Shown piece by piece: positions 41,485 through 49,861 of a stretch of DNA of 64,000 nt. The position numbers and the translations under genes were made by a program. The stretch lies in contig NZ_JAPEQG010000001.1 in NCBI RefSeq assembly GCF_026339735.1, positions 6,198,501 through 6,262,500 on the forward strand. Reading direction: 5' to 3'. The notes under the pieces are model-generated. The model had not been told where the DNA came from, did not search any database, and was given only the letters and a program-made list of their open reading frames with translations. Source of the DNA: Streptomyces sp. NBC_01669 (lineage in GTDB: Bacteria; Actinomycetota; Actinomycetes; Streptomycetales; Streptomycetaceae). Every line of letters begins with the position of its first letter. Positions within the stretch are counted from its first letter, which is position 1.

Positions 41485-42504
41485 ATGTCTGCAGCACTTC
41501 CCACGTCCAGCCGTGAATGGCACCTCGTCGCCCGCCCCCACGGCTGGCCGAAGGCCGAGGATTTCGCGCTGCGTGAGGCCCCGGTCACCGCTCCCGGCGA
41601 GGGTCGCATCCTCGTCCGCAACCTGTACTTCTCCGTCGACCCGTACATGCGGGGCCGGATGAACGACGTGAAGTCGTACGTCCCGCCCTTCAAGCTGGAC
41701 CACCCCATGGAGGGTGGCGCGGTCGGCGAGGTCATCGCCTCCAACGCCGAGGGGATCGCGGTCGGCGACCACGTCCTGCACGGTCTGGGCTGGCGCGAGT
41801 ACGCCGACGTCCCCGCCAAGCACGCCGTGAAGGTCGACCCGGAGTTGGCCCCGCTCTCCGCCTACCTCGGCGTGCTCGGCATGACCGGGCTCACCGCCTA
41901 CGCCGGCCTCTTCGAGGTCGCCTCCTTCAAGGAGGGCGACGCCGTCTTCGTCTCCGGCGCCGCCGGTGCGGTCGGCAGTCAAGTCGGCCAGATGGCCAAG
42001 CTCAAGGGCGCCTCGCGGGTCATCGGCTCGGCCGGATCCGACGAGAAGGTCAAGCTCCTCGTCGAGGAGTACGGCTTCGACGCGGCGTTCAACTACAAGA
42101 ACGGCCCGGTCGCCGAGCAGCTGCGCGAGGCCGCCCCCGACGGCATCGACGTCTACTTCGACAACGTCGGCGGCGAGCACCTCGAAGCGGCGCTCTCCTC
42201 GCTCAACGTGCACGGCCGCGCCACCATCTGCGGAATGATCGCCCAGTACAACGACACCGAGCCGGTCCCGGGCCCGCGCAACCTCGCCCTGGTCATCGGC
42301 AAGCGGCTGCGCCTGCAGGGCGTGCTCGTCGGCGATCACGCCGCGCTCCAGCCGCAGTTCGTCCAGGAGGTCGCCGGCTGGCTGGCCTCGGGCGAGCTGA
42401 AGTACAGCGAGACCTTCGTCGAGGGCATCGAGAACGGCTTCGACGCGTTCCTCGGTCTGATGCGCGGTGAGAACACCGGAAAGATGATCGTCTCCCTCGC
42501 CTGA
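41485..42504 (+). CDS. Zinc-free NADP-dependent oxidoreductase (CurA/leukotriene reductase-like MDR)
   Basis: 339 aa medium-chain reductase. FSVDPYMRGRMND and HPMEGGAVGEV near the N terminus, the nucleotide loop SGAAGAVGSQVGQMAKLKG, and VYFDNVGGEHLEAAL are marks of the group with curcumin reductase CurA and prostaglandin reductase. No zinc-binding Cys are seen. It reduces carbon-carbon double bonds of enones with NADPH and so removes reactive carbonyls. Its neighbours MarR and Ohr suit a stress role. GAGGAG lies 11 bases before the ATG. Confidence 0.92.
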   Translation: MSAALPTSSREWHLVARPHGWPKAEDFALREAPVTAPGEGRILVRNLYFSVDPYMRGRMNDVKSYVPPFKLDHPMEGGAVGEVIASNAEGIAVGDHVLHGLGWREYADVPAKHAVKVDPELAPLSAYLGVLGMTGLTAYAGLFEVASFKEGDAVFVSGAAGAVGSQVGQMAKLKGASRVIGSAGSDEKVKLLVEEYGFDAAFNYKNGPVAEQLREAAPDGIDVYFDNVGGEHLEAALSSLNVHGRATICGMIAQYNDTEPVPGPRNLALVIGKRLRLQGVLVGDHAALQPQFVQEVAGWLASGELKYSETFVEGIENGFDAFLGLMRGENTGKMIVSLA

Positions 42505-42592
42505 AAGCCACTCCCAGGCACCCGTTAGTCTCATCGCAGGCCGTCGCGATCGTGGGCGCGAGTCGCGGCGCTACAGCAGAGGAACCCTCAGC

Positions 42593-43021
42593 ATGACCAT
42601 TCAGGACATAACCGTCGCGTACACCGCTGTCGCCACCGCGGAGAACGGCCGTGACGGCCGCGTCTCCTCCGACGACGGGCGGCTCGACGTCGTCGTCAAC
42701 CCGCCGAAGGCGCTGGGTGGCAGCGGTGCGGGCACCAACCCGGAGCAGCTCTTCGCGGCCGGCTACAGCGCCTGCTTCCAGGGCGCTCTCGGCGTCGTGG
42801 CGCGCCAGGAGAAGGCCGACATCTCCGGCTCCACCGTGACCGCCGCCGTCTCCATCGGCAAGACCGCCGAGGGCGGCTTCGGCCTGGAGGTCGCGATCTC
42901 CGCGACCATCCCGAACGTCGACACCGCCACCGCGCAGTCGCTCATCGAGAAGGCCCACCAGGTGTGCCCGTACTCGAACGCCACGCGCGGCAACATCAAG
43001 GTCGAGCTGTCGGTCGTCTGA
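42593..43021 (+). CDS. ohr: Organic hydroperoxide reductase
   Basis: 142 aa, normal Ohr length. The two catalytic Cys are in YSACFQGAL (Cys61) and HQVCPYSNATRGN (Cys125). The start YTAVATAENGRDGRVSSDDG and PKALGGSGAGTNPEQLFAAG are family features. It reduces fatty-acid and other organic hydroperoxides with thiols as a homodimer in the cytoplasm. No OhrR with sensing Cys lies beside it. GAGGAACC precedes the ATG and TAGTCT about 60 bases upstream may be its -10. A strong terminator follows. Confidence 0.93.
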   Translation: MTIQDITVAYTAVATAENGRDGRVSSDDGRLDVVVNPPKALGGSGAGTNPEQLFAAGYSACFQGALGVVARQEKADISGSTVTAAVSIGKTAEGGFGLEVAISATIPNVDTATAQSLIEKAHQVCPYSNATRGNIKVELSVV

Positions 43022-43046
43022 TCGTCCGTATGGCTCGTACGTGACC

Positions 43047-43084
43047 GAGGGTCGCACCCCCGCCAGGGTGCGGCCCTCGTTTTT
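43047..43084 (+). terminator. Terminator after ohr
   Basis: GAGGG plus CGCACCC (43047-43059) pairs with GGGTGCG plus CCCTC (43066-43078), one mismatched pair between. TTTTT follows at 43080-43084. It is a classic strong intrinsic terminator 26 bases after the stop. Confidence 0.9.
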
Positions 43085-43126
43085 GTTCGATATCCCGGAC
43101 ATTGTTCGGAATTCTTGCGCGACCCA

Positions 43127-43155
43127 TTGACGCGCAAGCGCTTCGATTTTACGGT
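43127..43155 (+). promoter_or_regulatory. Promoter of the arabinose-type operon with a LacI-type operator in the spacer
   Basis: TTGACG (43127-43132), a 17-base spacer and TACGGT (43150-43155) form a strong promoter. The spacer contains AAGCGCTT (43136-43143), the palindromic core seen in LacI/GalR-family operators. A bound repressor would cover both elements. No LacI-family gene lies in this window, so the repressor is elsewhere. The transcript should start near 43162 and give a leader of about 45 bases. Confidence 0.75.
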
Positions 43156-43207
43156 CCGTTCGAAGTTACGGGCAGCATTCGGGATTTCGAATAAGTGAGG
43201 GCAGGGA

Positions 43208-44554
43208 ATGGGACGACCTGGCCTGAATCGCAGGCAACTGATCACGGGGCTGGGCGGGTTGGCCGTCGCCGGCAGCTTCGGCTTCGCGGCGTTGGGAAGC
43301 GGTGCGGACGCCCTCGCGTCGAGCGCGGCCTCCCGGGTCCGCTACTGGAATCTCTTCAGCGGCGGCGACGGCTCCAACATGATCGCGATGCTGGACGCCT
43401 TCCGTAAGGCCAACTCCGGTATCGCGGTGAAGGACGCGACCCTCCAGTGGGGAAATCCGTACTACACCAAGCTCGCCATGGCGGCCGCCGGCAGCCGCGC
43501 TCCGGACCTCGCCGTGAGCCACCTGGGACGTGTCGCGGGCTTCGCGCCAGGACGGCTCCTGGACCCCTGGGACACGGACCTGCTCGCCAAGTTCGGCGTA
43601 CGCGAGCAGGACTTCAACCCGGCGCTGTGGAAGCGCGCCGTCATCGACGGCAAGTTGTACGCGCTGCCGCTCGACATCCACGTCCAGCTGAACTTCTATC
43701 GCAAGGACGTCCTCACGAAGGCAGGCCTGCTCGGCGACGACGGCCTCATCGTGCCGATCGCCTCCACCAAGGAGTGGTTCGACGCACTCAAGGCCGCCAA
43801 GAAGGCCACCAAGAACGGGTTGCAGACCGTCGGTATCCACGCCAACGACCAGAACTTCGCCTGGTGGTTCTTCGTCGCCTTCTACACCCAGCTCGGCGGA
43901 ACCTACTTCAACGACGCGATGACCGAGGTCACCTTCGACGAGGACAAGGCCACCCAGGTCCTGGAGTTCCTTCGGCAGCACGTCACCGACGGGTACGCCA
44001 CCGCGGGCGCGGCCGACGCCGAGCAGTTCATGAACGGCTCGCCGTTCACCTGGGAGGGCAACTGGTCGGTCCCCGTCTACTCCGGCGCGAAGATCGAGTA
44101 CGGCGCCGCCCCGCTGCCCCCGGTCTTCGGCAAGCAGGCGACCCACGCCGAGTCGCACTCCTTCGTCCTGCCGCACCAGTCGGACCGAGGCGGCTCCTCC
44201 AACGAGGGCGCGCACCGACTGGCCGCGTACATCGTCAAGAACGCCCTGGCCTGGGCGGCGGGCGGGCACATCCCCGCGTACACGCCGACCCTCGGATCCG
44301 CCGCGTACAAGAAGCTCACGCCACAGAACGAGTACGTCTCCGCCATGGATCACCAGGCGACGGAGCCGAAGGCCTGGTTCTCGGGCTCCACCGGGACGCT
44401 CGCCGCCCGTATCGGGCCGGTCGTGGCCTCCTCCACCCTCGGCTCGGCCAAGCCCGCCGCGGCCGCCCGCCGCATGAAGAACGTCCTGGAAACGCTCCTG
44501 GCCATGAAGAACCCGATGGATGGCAGGACCGCCGCGCAGGGAGGTGCCGCATGA
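43208..44554 (+). CDS. Sugar ABC transporter substrate-binding protein
   Basis: 448 aa, extracellular solute-binding protein of the carbohydrate (family 1) type. The N terminus GLNRRQLITGLGG has Arg-Arg before a hydrophobic stretch ending near GADALA. It looks like a Tat signal; no lipobox Cys is seen, so anchoring is unclear. The mature part starts VRYWNLFSGGDGSNM, typical of sugar binders. Many Trp (NFAWWFF, FTWEGNWSVP) suit stacking with an oligosaccharide. Given the GH51 gene downstream, arabino- or arabinoxylo-oligosaccharides are the likely ligands. It is the first gene of a tight operon; its stop overlaps the next start (ATGA). Confidence 0.9.
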   Translation: MGRPGLNRRQLITGLGGLAVAGSFGFAALGSGADALASSAASRVRYWNLFSGGDGSNMIAMLDAFRKANSGIAVKDATLQWGNPYYTKLAMAAAGSRAPDLAVSHLGRVAGFAPGRLLDPWDTDLLAKFGVREQDFNPALWKRAVIDGKLYALPLDIHVQLNFYRKDVLTKAGLLGDDGLIVPIASTKEWFDALKAAKKATKNGLQTVGIHANDQNFAWWFFVAFYTQLGGTYFNDAMTEVTFDEDKATQVLEFLRQHVTDGYATAGAADAEQFMNGSPFTWEGNWSVPVYSGAKIEYGAAPLPPVFGKQATHAESHSFVLPHQSDRGGSSNEGAHRLAAYIVKNALAWAAGGHIPAYTPTLGSAAYKKLTPQNEYVSAMDHQATEPKAWFSGSTGTLAARIGPVVASSTLGSAKPAAAARRMKNVLETLLAMKNPMDGRTAAQGGAA

Positions 44555-45510
44555 CGACGACAAACGCCGAGGCCGCTCTCGCGCCCGCTTCGAAGTCGAT
44601 ACGTTCCATCAGCTCGGGGGATACGGAGAGCGCGCGGGCCCGTGTGGGGCGGGCGCTCCAGCACGGCGGCTGGTTCGTCGCGCCGTTCCTCGTGCTGTTC
44701 GCGCTGTTCGTGATCTGGCCGGTCCTGCGCGGCGTGTATCTGAGCTTCACCGACGCCAACGTCTCCGGCGTCGGTGCGAACTTCGTCGGCTGGGACAACT
44801 ACCGCGAGGCGTTCGACGACCCGCTGGTGTGGGACTCCCTCGGCCACAGCGCCTACTTCACGCTCCTGGTCGTACCCTGCATCACGGTCCTCGCCTTCCT
44901 GATGGCGATGCTCGCCCACCACATCGAGCGCGCCAAATGGCTGTGGCGGCTGTGCTTCTTCGCCCCGTTCCTGCTGCCGTCGACGGTCGCGAGCAACCTG
45001 TGGCAGTGGCTGTTCAACCCCGGCACCGGGATGGTCAACCACGTCCTCGGCATCGACACGCCCTGGCTCACCGACAAGTCCACGGCCATGCTCGCCGTCG
45101 TCATCACCACCCTGTGGTGGACGGTCGGCTTCAGCTTCCTGCTCTACCTGGCCGCGCTCCAGACCATCCCGGACCACCTCTACGAGGCGGCCAAGCTGGA
45201 CGGCGCCAACGCCTGGCACCGCATGGTGCACATCACCGTGCCGATGCTGCGCAACATCACCGGGCTCGTCATCGCCCTGCAGATCCTCGCCTCGCTCCAG
45301 GTGTTCGACCAGGCGGTCGTGATCTATGACTTCGGCCCGGGCCCCGAGGAATCGACCCGCACCTTCGTCCAGTACACCCTCGAAGAGGGCTTCACCAGCT
45401 ACCGCGTGGGCTACGCCTCCGCGATCTCCATCATCTTCTTCGTGATCATCGCGGCCGTCGCCCTCGGGCGCATGTGGCTGCTGCGCAAGCGTGAGGAGGG
45501 CGTGCGATGA
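44551..45510 (+). CDS. Sugar ABC transporter permease (MalF/UgpA type)
   Basis: 319 aa with six membrane helices after a 45-residue N-terminal arm. The EAA loop that docks the ATPase is EAAKLDGANAWHRMVHITVP. It overlaps the binding-protein stop and the next permease start by ATGA, so the three genes are translated as a unit. No ATPase gene is present; as usual in Streptomyces a shared MsiK-like ATPase coded elsewhere would drive uptake. GGGAGG lies six bases before the ATG. Confidence 0.93.
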   Translation: MTTTNAEAALAPASKSIRSISSGDTESARARVGRALQHGGWFVAPFLVLFALFVIWPVLRGVYLSFTDANVSGVGANFVGWDNYREAFDDPLVWDSLGHSAYFTLLVVPCITVLAFLMAMLAHHIERAKWLWRLCFFAPFLLPSTVASNLWQWLFNPGTGMVNHVLGIDTPWLTDKSTAMLAVVITTLWWTVGFSFLLYLAALQTIPDHLYEAAKLDGANAWHRMVHITVPMLRNITGLVIALQILASLQVFDQAVVIYDFGPGPEESTRTFVQYTLEEGFTSYRVGYASAISIIFFVIIAAVALGRMWLLRKREEGVR

Positions 45511-46388
45511 CCGCCACGCAGATACGTGTCAAGACCGGCCCGGTCGGGGCGGGCAAGGTCCGCAAGCCCTGGACCGCCGGCCAGATCGTCCTCACCGTGG
45601 TCGGCGTCGCCGTCTCCGCGGTGTGGGTGGCCCCGCTGGCCTGGGCGCTGTTCACCTCCCTGAAGTCGGAGACCGAAGCCGTCGAGGTGCCGCCGCACTG
45701 GCTGCCGAAGGTGTGGACCGCCCAGGCGTGGAAGGCCATCTTCGAGACCGGCAACATCACCAACTGGTTCGTGAACTCGCTCGTCGTCTCGGTCTGTGTC
45801 ACGGTCGTCGTGCTGCTGGTCAGCGCGCTCGCCGGATACGGCTTCGCACGCACCGAGTTCCGCGGCAAGGGCGCCCTGATGGGCCTCGTCATGGCCGGAC
45901 TGATGGTCTCGCCCGCGGTGCTCGGCGTACCGCTGTTCAGCACCGTCCAGTCGATGGGCATGGTCGACACCTACTGGGGCATGATCCTGCCGCAGTGCGC
46001 GCCCGCCGCGATGGTCTACATCCTCTACAAATTCTTCCAGGGGATTCCGAGGGAGCTGGAGGAGGCCGCCTTCATCGACGGCGCCGGTCGCTGGCGGGTG
46101 TTCTTCACCATCATCGTGCCGCTGTCCCGGCCCTCCCTCTCCGCGGTCGGCATCTTCACCTTCATCGCGTCCTGGAACAACTTCCTGTGGCCGTACATGG
46201 TGACCAACAACCCCGACCTGATGACCATGCCGAACGGCATCGCGACCGTGATGAATTCCTACGGCATCCAGTGGGCCCAGCTCATGGCCGGCGGCCTGAT
46301 GGCCGGGCTGCCGCTGATCATCGTCTTCGTCTTCTTCCAGCGTCAGATCGTCAGCGGCGTCGCCCACACCGGCCTGGCCGGGCAGTGA
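45507..46388 (+). CDS. Sugar ABC transporter permease (MalG/UgpE type)
   Basis: 293 aa, six helices. The EAA loop is EAAFIDGAGRWRVFFTIIVP. It pairs with the first permease to form the membrane channel. The N-terminal 30 residues are cytoplasmic and basic. The stop TGA is followed immediately by the remnant of a GH43 gene in the same frame. Confidence 0.93.
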   Translation: MTATQIRVKTGPVGAGKVRKPWTAGQIVLTVVGVAVSAVWVAPLAWALFTSLKSETEAVEVPPHWLPKVWTAQAWKAIFETGNITNWFVNSLVVSVCVTVVVLLVSALAGYGFARTEFRGKGALMGLVMAGLMVSPAVLGVPLFSTVQSMGMVDTYWGMILPQCAPAAMVYILYKFFQGIPRELEEAAFIDGAGRWRVFFTIIVPLSRPSLSAVGIFTFIASWNNFLWPYMVTNNPDLMTMPNGIATVMNSYGIQWAQLMAGGLMAGLPLIIVFVFFQRQIVSGVAHTGLAGQ

Positions 46389-46730
46389 CCCGTACCGAGA
46401 CCCCGGAGGCGCCGCTACTACTACCTGCTCGCCTCGTGCGACGCCTGTTGCTCCGGGCTGAGCGCCACGTACAGGATCAAGGCGGGCCGTTCGGCCTCCG
46501 TCACCGGTCCGTACGTGGACAGCAAAGGGGTACCGATGCTGGAGGGCGGCGGTGATCTGCTGCTGGCCGCGCACGGTTCGTACATCGGCCCCGGCGGGCA
46601 GTCCGGCATGAAGGACCACGGCCGGGACGTGCTCGTCCACCACTACTACGACGGCGAGGACAACGGCGTCCCCAAGCTCGGCCTGAACGAACTGCGCTGG
46701 AGCCGCGACGGCCGGCCCGTCGTGGGATGA
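46389..46730 (+). pseudogene. 3' remnant of a GH43 arabinan endo-1,5-alpha-L-arabinosidase gene
   Basis: Directly after the permease stop the same frame runs on for about 114 codons to a TGA at 46730. It reads RRYYYLLASCDACCSGLSA, then TYRIKAGRSASVTGPYV, then GVPMLEGGGDLLLAAHGSYI, GPGGQSGMKDHGRDVLVHHY and LGLNELRWSRDGRPVV. This matches the last third of secreted GH43 arabinanases, where blade motifs occur in this order. No start codon with a ribosome site exists, and the N-terminal two thirds with the catalytic Asp residues are missing. A deletion has fused the gene tail to the permease stop. The neighbours (sugar uptake and GH51) fit an old arabinan-use operon. Confidence 0.75.
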
Positions 46731-46799
46731 CCCAGCACACGCACAGTCCTGCTCATTTTCTCGACCGATGACCGAGATACCGAACACACCGAGGAAGCC

Positions 46800-48317
46800 A
46801 TGACCCGCACCGCGCGCTTCACCCTCGACCCGGCGTTCACCGTCGGCGACGTCGACCCCCGCCTCTTCGGCTCCTTCGTCGAGCACCTCGGCCGCTGCGT
46901 CTACGACGGCATCGTCGAGCCCGGCCACCCGGCCGCCGACGAGGCCGGCCTGCGTACGGACGTCCTCGAACTGATCCGTGAGCTGGGCGTCACCGCCATC
47001 CGCTACCCCGGCGGCAACTTCGTCTCCGGCTACCGCTGGGAGGACGGCGTCGGCCCCGTCGACGAGCGCCCGCGCCGCCTCGACCTGGCCTGGCGCTCCA
47101 CGGAGACGAACCGCTTCGGGCTCTCCGAGTACATCGCCTTCCTGAAGAAGATCGGCCCCCAGGCCGAGCCCATGATGGCCGTCAACCTCGGCACCCGGGG
47201 CGTTCAGGAAGCCATCGAACTCCAGGAGTACGCCAACCACCCGGCCGGCACCGAACTCTCCGACCGCCGCATCGCACACGGCGACAAGGACCCCTTCGGC
47301 ATCAGACTCTGGTGCCTGGGCAACGAGATGGACGGTCCCTGGCAGACCGGCCACAAGACCGCCGAGGAGTACGGGCGGCTCGCCGCCGAGACGGCGCGGG
47401 CGATGCGCCAGATCGACCCGTCCGTCGAACTCGTCGCCTGCGGCTCGTCCGGCCGGTCCATGCCGACCTTCGCCGAGTGGGAGGCGACGGTCCTCGCCGA
47501 GACGTACGACCTTGTCGACTACGTCTCGCTCCACGCCTACTACGAGGAACTCGACGGCGACCGCGACTCGTTCCTCGCATCCGCCGTGGACATGGAGTCC
47601 TTCATCGAGAGCGTTGTCGCCACCTGCGACCACGTCGGGGCCCGCCTCAAGTCGTCGAAGAAGATCAACCTCTCCTTCGACGAGTGGAACGTCTGGTACA
47701 TGAGCCGCACCCAGAAGGAGGCCGAGGAGAACCCGCTCGACTGGCCCGAGGCGCCGCGCCTGCTGGAGGACAACTACACGGTCACGGACGCCGTCGTCTT
47801 CGGCACGCTGCTCATCGCGCTGCTGCGCCACGCGGACCGGGTGACCGTCGCCTGCCTCGCCCAACTGGTCAATGTGATCGCCCCGATCATGACGGAGCCC
47901 GGCGGACCCGCCTGGAAGCAGACCACGTTCTTCCCGTTCGCCCAGGCCGCGGCCCACGGGCGGGGCCAGGTCCTCGACGTGCGGGTCGACTCGCCCACGT
48001 ACGAGACGGCGAAATACGGTGAGACGGACCTGCTGCACGCCACCGCGGTCCGTGACCCGCAGACCGGCGCGGTCACGGTCTTCGCGGTCAACCGGAGCCA
48101 GGACGCGGAGCTTCCGCTCGAAGTCGCCCTGCACGGCCTCGACCTGACGGCCATTGCCGAACACCAGGTCCTCGCCGACCGGGACCCCGACGCCCGCAAC
48201 ACCCTCACCGACCCGCAACGCGTCACCCCGCACCCGGCGGACGGCACCACGCTCGACGGCGGCGTGCTGCGGGCGACGCTGGAACCGATGTCCTGGAACG
48301 TGATCCGTCTGACCTGA
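46800..48317 (+). CDS. GH51 alpha-L-arabinofuranosidase
   Basis: 505 aa, cytoplasmic (no signal). Acid/base Glu176 lies in WCLGNEMDGPW and nucleophile Glu295 in LSFDEWNVWY. The TIM barrel starts DPRLFGSFVEHLGRCVYDGI and RYPGGNFVSGYRW is the usual sugar-binding loop. The C-terminal beta domain ends MSWNVIRL. It removes terminal arabinofuranose from imported arabino- or arabinoxylo-oligosaccharides. It completes the uptake operon before it, after the GH43 remnant. GAGGAA lies before the ATG. Confidence 0.95.
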   Translation: MTRTARFTLDPAFTVGDVDPRLFGSFVEHLGRCVYDGIVEPGHPAADEAGLRTDVLELIRELGVTAIRYPGGNFVSGYRWEDGVGPVDERPRRLDLAWRSTETNRFGLSEYIAFLKKIGPQAEPMMAVNLGTRGVQEAIELQEYANHPAGTELSDRRIAHGDKDPFGIRLWCLGNEMDGPWQTGHKTAEEYGRLAAETARAMRQIDPSVELVACGSSGRSMPTFAEWEATVLAETYDLVDYVSLHAYYEELDGDRDSFLASAVDMESFIESVVATCDHVGARLKSSKKINLSFDEWNVWYMSRTQKEAEENPLDWPEAPRLLEDNYTVTDAVVFGTLLIALLRHADRVTVACLAQLVNVIAPIMTEPGGPAWKQTTFFPFAQAAAHGRGQVLDVRVDSPTYETAKYGETDLLHATAVRDPQTGAVTVFAVNRSQDAELPLEVALHGLDLTAIAEHQVLADRDPDARNTLTDPQRVTPHPADGTTLDGGVLRATLEPMSWNVIRLT

Positions 48318-48416
48318 GCGCGGCAGAGGCCGCGCCCGTCCGGCGTTCGAGGACAAATCGTCCCGTCGGACGGGCCCGGCCCCGACTCCCCGGTCACCGG
48401 CGTCCGCCGCCGCCAG

Positions 48417-49223
48417 TACGCTGACGCCATGCGTGATCTAGGGGCGGGTTTCAGCTATTTGATCAAGGGGCAGCGCTGGGTGGCCCGGCACGGACGATGG
48501 TTCGGCTTCGGTCTGATCCCCGGCCTCATCACACTCGTCGTGTACGCGGGAGCGCTCATCGGTCTCGGCTACGGCGCCGACGACCTCGTCGCCTGGGCGA
48601 CCCCGTTCGCCGACGACTGGTCCAGCCCCTGGCTCGGTCTTCTCCGCACCACGCTCACCGTGCTGGTCTTCGCGCTCGGCCTCTTCCTCGCCGTGATCAC
48701 GTTCACCGCCGTGACCCTGCTGGTCGGCCAGCCGTTCTACGAGTCGCTCTCCGAGGAGGTCGACCGCACGGAGGGCGGCGAGGTCCCCGAGTCCGGGCTG
48801 CCGCTCTGGCGCGAACTGTGGATCTCCGCCCGTGACAGCATCCGCATCCTGGTGCGTGTCACGCTCTACGCCGTCCTGCTCTTCGCCCTCGGATTCATCC
48901 CGGTCGTCGGCCAGACCGTGGTCCCCGTCATCGGCTTCTGCGTCACCGGCTACTTCCTCGCCGAGGAACTCACCGCCGTCGCGCTCCAGCGCCGTGGCAT
49001 GGTCCTGGCCGACCGGCTCGTCCTTCTGCGCGGCCGCCGCATGCTGATCCTCGGCTTCGGCGTACCGCTGGGGCTCGCCTTCCTGGTCCCGTTCGTCGCC
49101 GTGTTCCTGATGCCGGGCGCCGTCGCCGGGGCCACCCTGCTTGCCCGGGACCTGGTGGCGCCGCCCGCCGACGACGAGGACGCGTCCCCGTCCCCGTCCC
49201 CATACAGCGTCAACACGGACTGA
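48417..49223 (+). CDS. EI24-domain membrane protein (CysZ-like)
   Basis: The coding part starts at ATG 48429 and gives 264 aa; the first 12 bases listed are its promoter hexamer TACGCT (48417-48422) and spacer, six bases before the ATG, a leaderless start. Four or five membrane helices follow the typical start DLGAGFSYLIKG. VGQPFYESLSEEVD and FIPVVGQTVVPVIGF are EI24 family marks. CysZ in other bacteria lets sulfate in; for actinobacterial members no substrate is shown. A Ser/Pro/Asp-rich C-terminal tail is cytoplasmic or disordered. Confidence 0.85.
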   Translation, partial: YADAMRDLGAGFSYLIKGQRWVARHGRWFGFGLIPGLITLVVYAGALIGLGYGADDLVAWATPFADDWSSPWLGLLRTTLTVLVFALGLFLAVITFTAVTLLVGQPFYESLSEEVDRTEGGEVPESGLPLWRELWISARDSIRILVRVTLYAVLLFALGFIPVVGQTVVPVIGFCVTGYFLAEELTAVALQRRGMVLADRLVLLRGRRMLILGFGVPLGLAFLVPFVAVFLMPGAVAGATLLARDLVAPPADDEDASPSPSPYSVNTD

Positions 49224-49237
49224 GGAGACCTGAGCCC

Positions 49238-49846
49238 ATGACCGAGATCATCGCCGTCGCCGTCATCACCGTCCTCGCCGTCATCAGCCCGGGCGCCGAC
49301 TTCGCGATGGTCGTGCGCAACAGCTATCTCTACGGCCGGACGACCGGGCTCCTCGCCGCCGCCGGTGTTGCCGCGGGTGTCCTGGTCCATGTCACGTACA
49401 CCATGCTCGGCGTCGGGCTGCTGATCGCGTCCTCGACCGTCCTGTTCACCGCGATCAAGCTGGCGGGTGCGGCGTATCTCGTCTACATCGGGGTACGGAC
49501 CTTCTTCGCCCGCAACGACCTCGCCGTCGACCTGGAGTCGAAGCCGGGACTGAGCCGGCTCGGGGCCCTGCGCACCGGCTTCCTCACCAACGCGCTGAAC
49601 CCCAAGACCACGCTCTTCGTCGTGTCGACGTTCACCCAGGTCGTCGGACCCGACACCGGCCTGTGGCGGCAGGCCGGCTACGGGCTCTTCATGTCCCTCG
49701 CCCATCTCGGCTGGTTCGGACTGGTCGCGCTGTTCTTCTCGCACGCCCACCTGCGCACCGCGATGCTGCGGTGGCAGAAGGTCCTCAACCGGGGCATCGG
49801 ATCGGTGCTCGTCGGACTGGGCGTCACGCTGGGCCTCGCCCGCTGA
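49238..49846 (+). CDS. LysE/RhtB family amino-acid exporter
   Basis: 202 aa, six membrane helices. VISPGADFAMVVRNSYLYGR and GFLTNALNPKTTLFVVSTFT are the two family motifs. It exports an amino acid or derivative; which one is unknown. It starts 14 bases after the EI24 gene with GAGGAG before it, so it is likely co-transcribed. Confidence 0.92.
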   Translation: MTEIIAVAVITVLAVISPGADFAMVVRNSYLYGRTTGLLAAAGVAAGVLVHVTYTMLGVGLLIASSTVLFTAIKLAGAAYLVYIGVRTFFARNDLAVDLESKPGLSRLGALRTGFLTNALNPKTTLFVVSTFTQVVGPDTGLWRQAGYGLFMSLAHLGWFGLVALFFSHAHLRTAMLRWQKVLNRGIGSVLVGLGVTLGLAR

Positions 49847-49861
49847 GGTCCGCGACGGACG

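Noticed and set aside
45411..48356. A 981-codon open frame on the minus strand
   Set aside because: It mirrors the permease and GH51 genes. The translation is rich in Val, Gly, Asp and Arg with no domain, as for antisense of GC-rich genes.
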